Notes under the pieces: generated by a model
Seen by the model: the letters and a program-made list of their open reading frames with translations, nothing else
What the model was told of the DNA's origin: nothing
Database searches by the model: none
Position numbers and translations under genes: made by a program
Shown: positions 15,018 through 19,633 of the stretch, in pieces
Layout of the letters: each line of letters opens with the position of its first letter
Numbering within the stretch: the stretch's first letter is position 1
Assembly (NCBI GenBank): GCA_044356825.1
Contig: JBIKVM010000034.1
Coordinates: 1 to 19,633 of the forward strand
Direction of reading: 5' to 3'
Length of the DNA stretch: 19,633 nucleotides
Source of the DNA: JAUREX01 sp044356825
GTDB lineage: Bacteria; Pseudomonadota; Alphaproteobacteria; Rhodobacterales; Rhodobacteraceae

Positions 15018-15753
15018 GCTCGAGGCTGATGTGGATGCCGCCTGGCGGATGGCCTTTCTCGGGGCGCGGCAGATCGCGGCCCAGGAAACCGTCTTTGTGG
15101 GAATTGGTGCCCCCTGTCAGGCAGCCATGCTCGCGCGGCGGCTGGGCAATGCGGACATGACCATGATCTTCGAATCCGGCGTGATCGGGGCCGATCCGCA
15201 GGAGATGCCGCTGTCGACCGGATCGCCATCGGTGGCGAAGGGCGCGAAGATGACGACGGACATGCTGGGGGTCTTTGCTCTGCTGCAACGGGGCGGGATC
15301 GGTCTTGGCATCCTGTCGGGCGCCGAGGTGGATGCGGCGGGCAACCTCAACAGCACGGTGCTTGGCAGCTATGCGCAACCCCGTTTGCGGTTGCCCGGAT
15401 CGGGTGGGGCGCATGATATCGCCCTCTTGTGCAGGCGGTTGATGATCCTGATGCCCCACGATCCGCGGCGGTTCGTGGAGCGGGTCGATTTCGTCACCAG
15501 CCCGGGCCATGGCCCGTATCGCGCGCGGCAGGGGCTCGGGGCGGGACCGGCGGTTCTTGTCACCACGCGGGCGGTTCTGGCGTTCCGCGATGGCAAGCCG
15601 GTTCTGGTCGCACATTTCGCCGACCTGACTGCCGAGCAGGCGATCGAGGGGATCGCCTGGAATATCGCATTCGCGCCGGAGGTCGAGCGGATTGCCGTGC
15701 CCGACAGTTCGGTTTCAGACATCGTGAACGGGTTCAGCGGAGGGATGCAATGA
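15010..15753 (+). CDS. CoA-transferase subunit B, CatJ/glutaconate CoA-transferase type
   Basis: The 247-residue product is the beta subunit, carrying the catalytic glutamate. MIFESGVIGADP places Glu55 where GctB has its thioester-forming Glu54. Further family segments are GGAQ-like SGAEVDAAGNLNST, LPGSGGAHDIA, MPHDPRRFVERVDFVTSPG and a C-terminal PDSSVSDIV. The retained Glu argues for a true CoA-transferase rather than an IpdAB-type retro-Claisen ring hydrolase, whose B subunit lacks it. The ATG lies inside the end of subunit A (8-base overlap) and the stop overlaps the next start by ATGA, so A, B and the following CaiB-family gene are translationally coupled. Confidence 0.9.
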   Translation: MAELEADVDAAWRMAFLGARQIAAQETVFVGIGAPCQAAMLARRLGNADMTMIFESGVIGADPQEMPLSTGSPSVAKGAKMTTDMLGVFALLQRGGIGLGILSGAEVDAAGNLNSTVLGSYAQPRLRLPGSGGAHDIALLCRRLMILMPHDPRRFVERVDFVTSPGHGPYRARQGLGAGPAVLVTTRAVLAFRDGKPVLVAHFADLTAEQAIEGIAWNIAFAPEVERIAVPDSSVSDIVNGFSGGMQ

Positions 15754-16934
15754 GCGCGCTTGAAGGGATCCGTGTCCTTGATCTGACACGGGTTCTGGCC
15801 GGACCGCTGTGCACCATGATCCTCGGAGACATGGGCGCCGATGTGCTGAAGGTGGAACCCCCATCGGGCGACGACACGCGCGCCTGGGGGCCGCCCCATG
15901 CCGGGGGTGAGGCTGCCTATTACCTGGGCGTGAACCGCAACAAGCGCGGAATCGTGCTCGACCTCTCTACAGAGCAGGGACGGGGCGTCCTGAAGGAGTT
16001 GATCCTGGGATGCGATGTCATGGTCGAGAACTACAAGCTCGGCACGCTGGACAAGTGGGGGCTCGGTGATGCCTGGCTGCGCGAGAACGCGCCCCGGGTC
16101 GTGCGCTGTTCGATCACCGGTTATGGCCAGAAAGGACCGAAGGCGAGCCTGCCAGGCTATGATTTCGTCCTGCAGGCGGAAACCGGCCTGATGAGCATCA
16201 CCGGCGGGGTGGACGGAGGGCCCATCAAGCATGGGGTGGCCATCGTCGACATCACGACGGGGCTTTATGCGGCGATTGCGATCCTGGGCGCGCTGCAAGC
16301 GCGCCATGCGACGGGGCTGGGGCAGAGCGTGTCGGTGTCGTTGTTCCAGACGGGCATCTCGCTTTTGTGCAATGTCGCCGCCAATGCGCTGGTGTCAGGC
16401 AAGCCTTCGGGGCGCTTCGGCAACGGGCACCCCAACATCGTGCCCTATCGCACCTTTGCCGCGGCTGACGGGGATCTGGCGCTGGCGGTCGGAAACGATC
16501 AGCAGTTCGCGCGGCTTGCGATGCTGGCAGGTCATCCCGATTGGGCCACAGACCCGCTCATGGCGACGAATTCGGCCCGGGTCGTGAACCGGACTGCCGT
16601 GGACGATGCGGTTGGGAAGGTCATCGCGACACGACCCGTGTCCGACTGGGTCGAGGAGTTGCGCGGGATCGGCGTGCCCTGCGGCGCGGTCAATCCGGTT
16701 CAGACGGCTCTGGCAGACCCCCAGACCGCGGCACTGGGGATGATCGCCGATATCGCGCATCCGCTGGCGGGGGTCGTGCGCAGCATCGCGCCAGCCTTCA
16801 CCATGAGCATGACACCGCCGACGATCCGGCGGGCGCCGCCGACACTGGGCCAGCATACAGCGACGGTCGTCGGGGAGGGTGGCAACCTTGCCGGGCCAGC
16901 ATGGGAAGGCGCCGGGTCGGGCGAAGGCGCATGA
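15750..16934 (+). CDS. CaiB/BaiF family (family III) CoA-transferase
   Basis: The 394-residue product opens with LEGIRVLDLTRVLAGPLCTMILGDMGADVLKVE, the standard start of formyl-CoA transferase/CaiB proteins, written here from residues 4 to 36 only as key residues RVLAGP and GADVLKVE. VNRNKRGIVLDL, VENYKLGTLDKWG, and SITGYGQKGP with DFVLQAETGLMSITG follow. Asp167 in VDITTGLYA matches the nucleophilic Asp169 of oxalate formyl-CoA transferase. The start in ATGA overlap with subunit B is preferred over the long upstream open frame, which runs through that gene. Members move CoA between carboxylic acids without ATP. It is the second CoA-transferase in the cluster, probably acting on a different intermediate than the CatIJ-like pair. 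The C-terminal 20 residues are Gly/Ala-rich and poorly conserved. Confidence 0.92.
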   Translation: MSALEGIRVLDLTRVLAGPLCTMILGDMGADVLKVEPPSGDDTRAWGPPHAGGEAAYYLGVNRNKRGIVLDLSTEQGRGVLKELILGCDVMVENYKLGTLDKWGLGDAWLRENAPRVVRCSITGYGQKGPKASLPGYDFVLQAETGLMSITGGVDGGPIKHGVAIVDITTGLYAAIAILGALQARHATGLGQSVSVSLFQTGISLLCNVAANALVSGKPSGRFGNGHPNIVPYRTFAAADGDLALAVGNDQQFARLAMLAGHPDWATDPLMATNSARVVNRTAVDDAVGKVIATRPVSDWVEELRGIGVPCGAVNPVQTALADPQTAALGMIADIAHPLAGVVRSIAPAFTMSMTPPTIRRAPPTLGQHTATVVGEGGNLAGPAWEGAGSGEGA

Positions 16935-17338
16935 TGGAAAAGGTGGCGCGCCTGTCGCATGTGGGCATCGCCGTGCCCGACTTGGAGGCGGCGATCGCGC
17001 AGCTTGCGGCACGGTTGGGCGTGGCGCCCGGCCCGGTCATGGTGAACGAGACGCAGGGTGTCCGGCTTGTGCAGTTCGATCTTGGCAACGCCTGCATCGA
17101 GCTCTTGTCGCCGCTGACCGAGGCATCGCCCGTCGCCGCATTCCTGGCGCGCAATCCGCGCGGCGGGTTGCATCATCTCGCACTGGGGAGCGTCGATCTC
17201 GACCTTGATCTGCGCGAACATGAGGCGGCGGGCGTCAGGGTGCTCGGCCCCCCGAGCGTCAATGTCTTTGGCAGGCGGATCGCATTCCTGCACCCGGCCG
17301 ACATGCTGGGCACGCTCGTCGAACTCGAAGGTGATTGA
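16931..17338 (+). CDS. VOC-superfamily protein, methylmalonyl-CoA epimerase-like
   Basis: The 135-residue product has the two glyoxalase half-domains of vicinal-oxygen-chelate proteins. The first carries SHVGIAVPDLEAAI (His10) and VQFDLGNACIELLSPL; the second carries GGLHHLAL (His81/His82) and ends with HPADMLGTLVELEGD (Glu131). These residues and the length fit methylmalonyl-CoA epimerase, which uses His, Gln, His and Glu to hold a divalent metal. Two adjacent in-frame ATGs (16931 and 16934) could both serve; the first overlaps the CaiB stop by 4 bases. A role in epimerising an alpha-branched acyl-CoA of the pathway is reasonable. Other VOC functions cannot be excluded, since no methylmalonyl-CoA mutase is present here. 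Confidence 0.82.
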   Translation: MMEKVARLSHVGIAVPDLEAAIAQLAARLGVAPGPVMVNETQGVRLVQFDLGNACIELLSPLTEASPVAAFLARNPRGGLHHLALGSVDLDLDLREHEAAGVRVLGPPSVNVFGRRIAFLHPADMLGTLVELEGD

Positions 17339-17417
17339 CGGTCGGAACGGCAGGGGCCAGAACGATCATCTCCGGAGGCAGTGGCGCGGGCGGCCCTGAC
17401 CGGGGCCGGGTCGACGT

Positions 17418-17432
17418 AGCGTGCCGCACGCT
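17418..17432 (+). promoter_or_regulatory. Short inverted repeat before the LysR gene
   Basis: AGCGTG-CCG-CACGCT is a perfect 6-bp inverted repeat with a 3-base loop in the 127-base gap between the VOC gene and the LysR gene, 34 bases before the LysR start. It could be a small RNA hairpin or a protein site. It lacks a T-tract and does not fit T-N11-A, so neither terminator nor autoregulatory LysR box is supported strongly. Confidence 0.3.
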
Positions 17433-17465
17433 CTTCGCACAGACACGACGTCCTGAGGGGAGGGG

Positions 17466-18365
17466 ATGGAACTTCGTCAGTTACGCTACTTTCTGGGTGT
17501 CGCGTCGGCGGGCAGCTTTGGACGCGCGGCCAGCAAGCTGCATATCGCCCAACCGGCGCTCAGCCGACAGATCAGGGCGCTCGAGGACGAGTTCGGGGTA
17601 GAGCTGTTCTTTCGGACGGCGCAGGGCGTGCATGTGACCGAAGCCGGAGAGCGCTTCCGGACCCTCGCCGAGGGGCTCGTGCGATCGATCGACAACATGC
17701 GCCTCGAGGTGGTCAACCTTGCCGATGAGCCGAGCGGTGTCGTCGTCCTGGGCCTGCCGCCATCGATCGCGCAGCTTGTCACGATCGATCTGATGGAGGT
17801 CTGTCAGGCAAGATATCCCAAGATCAAGCTGCGCATCATCGAGGCGCTGAGCGTGTTTCTCGTGGACTGGCTCGAACTTGGACGGATCGATGTCGCCGTG
17901 CTGACCGACCCGCGCGAGAGCTATGCAGTGGAGCGGCGCGACCTCGCCGATGAGGACATGGTGCTGGTGGGTGTGCCGGCGCTGATCCGCCCGGGTTTGG
18001 TGTCGGTGCCGCTGGAGGCGCTGAACGATTACCGGATCGTGATCAGTCACGGGTTCGAACGCGTCATGCGCCCCTGGTGCGAGGCGGCCAACGTGACCGT
18101 GAACTATGTGATGGAACTCGACAGCGTACCCATCCTGCGCGACTTGATCCGACGGGGCATAGCCTGCACGATCGTGCCCTATGGCATGGTGCACGACGAT
18201 GTGAAGGCGGGGATCCTGAACGCGGTGCAGTTCGATCCGCGGATCACCCGGAGGCTTGTGCTGGCCTTCAGTTCGCGGCGACCCATATCTCTGAGCATGA
18301 CGGCGGTGTTCAACCTGCTCGAGGAAGAGGTCAGCAAGATCCGTACGCGGGTCGGAGCGGTCTGA
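17466..18365 (+). CDS. LysR-type transcriptional regulator, BenM/CatM-like DNA-binding domain
   Basis: The 299-residue product starts MELRQLRYFLGVA and carries the winged helix-turn-helix in residues 1-60, with KLHIAQPALSRQI as the recognition helix. It aligns without gaps to the BenM/CatM N-terminus, where the helix reads KLCIAQPPLSRQI. Residues about 90-295 form the periplasmic-binding-protein-like effector domain, which usually senses a pathway intermediate. A strong gaggggagggg site lies before the ATG. The gene is co-directional and last in the cluster rather than divergent, so its target is likely the ATAC-N7-GTAT site at 13077-13091 rather than its own upstream region, where no such site is seen. 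It is expected to activate the crotonase-CoA-transferase operon when the inducer is present. Confidence 0.92.
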   Translation: MELRQLRYFLGVASAGSFGRAASKLHIAQPALSRQIRALEDEFGVELFFRTAQGVHVTEAGERFRTLAEGLVRSIDNMRLEVVNLADEPSGVVVLGLPPSIAQLVTIDLMEVCQARYPKIKLRIIEALSVFLVDWLELGRIDVAVLTDPRESYAVERRDLADEDMVLVGVPALIRPGLVSVPLEALNDYRIVISHGFERVMRPWCEAANVTVNYVMELDSVPILRDLIRRGIACTIVPYGMVHDDVKAGILNAVQFDPRITRRLVLAFSSRRPISLSMTAVFNLLEEEVSKIRTRVGAV

Positions 18366-19137
18366 GGCGAACCGTGGCGCCAGATGTCCGGCGTGTTGGC
18401 CCGCGAGGCATTCTATGCCCATGTTGGCATCATGGACCGAGCCCTCGACCTCTGAAGGCAAAAGGTCTGAGGCCCGGGCATCCCCGGCAACCGTCGAATT
18501 GCCCAGGAGTATCTTGATCACCAATGCCGTCTTCCGCTACGCCGCCCACAGCTTTTTGGTGCCGCCCATCGTCACCGCATCGCTGCCGTCTCGCTAGTAG
18601 CATGAACGTATCTTCACCGGGTCGATACCTTAACAAGGTCGGCACGACCGTCGACGCACCCGAAGACCACCCTCCCCGGACTGCAGAGCCAAGGCAAAGG
18701 ACTTCGCCAAACAGCGCCTCGCGGCGCTTAAGGCCTTGCATCTCGCGCCGGTCGTCGCCCGAAATTCCGATGGCCTTGGTGTCTTTGGCCCATCCCTTGC
18801 ATCGCGTCACCAAGCTTCTTGGAGACTCGCGATGTCGGTGGTGGCACGGATCGATAGCCTTATCGCGGCTCTGCAGGGGCTGAGGCAGTGCGCGGCGAGC
18901 GCACGCGGCACGCAGGTTGAGGTTGAACTCGTCAGGGCGCTCGATCAGGCCAACGGAGATTTTCTTGTGCTGGCATCGCTGCTGCGCCTGCGGTCGGCGA
19001 CACTCGGCCGTCCAATGCTGCAGGCTCATGCGGGTGTTGCCCCCGCTCAGATCCCTTCAGGCCGCGGGTTGTCCTGAGGCGACCTTCGCTGCGCGGCATC
19101 CTTGATGTCCCTGGCGCATGGGGTGCTTCGGCGACGG
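18366..19137. other. Gene-poor region after the cluster
   Basis: No recognisable gene is seen in these 772 bases. A 199-residue frame on the - strand (18430-19029) and an 81-residue frame on the + strand (18832-19077) are open, but neither shows a known domain. The composition is slightly less GC-rich than the cluster around 18510-18660. An inverted repeat, ACCTT-AAC-AAGGT, lies at 18627-18639. No T-tracted terminator follows the LysR stop. The stretch may be decayed coding sequence at the right boundary of an acquired block. Confidence 0.45.
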
Positions 19138-19633
19138 TCATCCGCCGGCAACGATTTCCCACAGGAAGCGCGCCGACATCACCAGAAGAAAGAGCCCGAA
19201 TGTCGTCTCGAGCGTCCGCCGCCCGAGCCGGTGGGCAAGCCGCACGCCAAGACGCGTCGTGACCAGAGACGCCGGCAGCACGAGCGCGAAGGCGAGCCAC
19301 GAGACGAAGCCGGTCGCATCGGCCGGAAGGCCCGGGGTGCCCCATCCCGCGATCATGTATCCGATCGTGCCCGGCACCGCGATGAGCACGCCGACCCCCG
19401 ATGATGTCGCCACCGCGCGGTGGATCGCCACGCCATGCAGCGTCAGGACGAGCGTCGAGAGCGCGCCGCCACCGATCCCCATGAGGGCAGAGAGAAAACC
19501 GATGATTGCGCCATGGGCCCTCAGCACCGCGCGCGAGGGCAAGGTATCGGCCAGACGCCATCCTGCCCCCCCCGAGAGCAGTTTTGCGGCGTTGAGTGCC
19601 GCGACCGCAACGAAGACGATCTGGAACACCGAC
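19138..19633 (-). CDS. TauE/SafE family sulfite/anion permease, C-terminal part, cut by the window edge
   Basis: The - strand frame is open from the right edge to a stop at 19138-19140 and covers about 164 residues of a membrane protein. It shows GAIIGFLSALMGIGGGALST, the second-half glycine motif of TauE/SafE permeases, followed by HRAVATSSGVGVLIAVPGTIGY, and ends with a basic stretch and a final hydrophobic helix (TFGLFLLVMSARFLWEI). Family members are about 250 residues, so the N-terminal third or more lies beyond position 19633. The GTG at 19629 is internal and not a likely start. These permeases export or import sulfite, sulfoacetate or other small organosulfur anions. It is convergent with the LysR gene and separated from it by a gene-poor stretch, so it need not belong to the catabolic cluster. 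Confidence 0.85.
   Translation of the reverse strand, partial: SVFQIVFVAVAALNAAKLLSGGAGWRLADTLPSRAVLRAHGAIIGFLSALMGIGGGALSTLVLTLHGVAIHRAVATSSGVGVLIAVPGTIGYMIAGWGTPGLPADATGFVSWLAFALVLPASLVTTRLGVRLAHRLGRRTLETTFGLFLLVMSARFLWEIVAGG

Noticed and set aside
14142..15753. IpdAB-type steroid ring hydrolase instead of a CoA-transferase
   Set aside because: Subunit B keeps the catalytic Glu in the FESG motif, which IpdB-type proteins lack, and subunit A matches CatI segments better.
18430..19029. 199-residue open frame on the - strand after the LysR gene
   Set aside because: It shows no domain, no convincing ribosome site and a composition typical of random GC-rich frames; I considered an antisense or decayed transposase but could not match one.
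18832..19077. Possible 81-residue small protein on the + strand
   Set aside because: It has a weak ggag site and a helix-like composition but no recognisable relative, and the frame is open well upstream, so it is not supported as a gene.
1..19633. CRISPR array, tRNA, rRNA or phage attachment site
   Set aside because: No regularly spaced repeats, no cloverleaf or rRNA-like stretch and no tRNA-flanking direct repeats were found on reading both strands.

Overview
The window is GC-rich throughout, with tightly packed, mostly co-directional genes, ATGA stop/start overlaps and Shine-Dalgarno sites. Gene content and codon style suggest an alphaproteobacterium, probably of the Rhodobacterales type; this is an inference, because no rRNA or other phylogenetic marker is present. 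The whole stretch from 738 to 18365 reads on the + strand and looks like one accessory catabolic cluster for a carboxylic acid. It is flanked on the left by the decayed 3' end of an IS3-type transposase gene (2-175) and on the right by a gene-poor stretch and a truncated TauE/SafE permease on the - strand.

Module 1 (738-6140) holds a complete tripartite tricarboxylate transporter (TTT; periplasmic receptor TctC, small membrane TctB, large membrane TctA), with an ACMSD-type metal amidohydrolase between tctB and tctA and a ketopantoate-reductase-like NAD(P) oxidoreductase overlapping the end of tctA. Module 2 (6488-11762) repeats the plan with paralogous parts: tctC, tctB, tctA, a second ACMSD-type amidohydrolase and, in place of the PanE-like gene, a Gfo/Idh/MocA oxidoreductase. 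The two receptors share an unusual ligand-loop sequence, and the two amidohydrolases are clear paralogues.

Module 3 (11810-18365) is CoA-thioester chemistry: a PcaF-like 3-oxoadipyl-CoA thiolase, a crotonase with features of the ring-opening hydrolases Oah/BamA, BadI and MenB, a two-subunit CoA-transferase resembling CatI/CatJ, a CaiB/BaiF CoA-transferase, a glyoxalase-fold protein resembling methylmalonyl-CoA epimerase, and a LysR regulator whose DNA-reading helix is very like that of BenM/CatM. A perfect ATAC-N7-GTAT site, the published BenM/CatM consensus, lies in the 217-bp gap between the thiolase and the crotonase, so regulator and operator probably belong together.

Working model (inference): the two TTT systems import related organic acids. 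The amidohydrolases and Rossmann-fold oxidoreductases modify them by hydrolysis or decarboxylation and by redox steps. The CoA-transferases activate them, the crotonase opens a ring or hydrates the acyl-CoA, and the thiolase releases acetyl-CoA plus a succinyl-CoA-like product. The substrate cannot be read from the sequence. No acyl-CoA dehydrogenase, CoA ligase or oxygenase is present, so either other loci contribute or the route is unusual.
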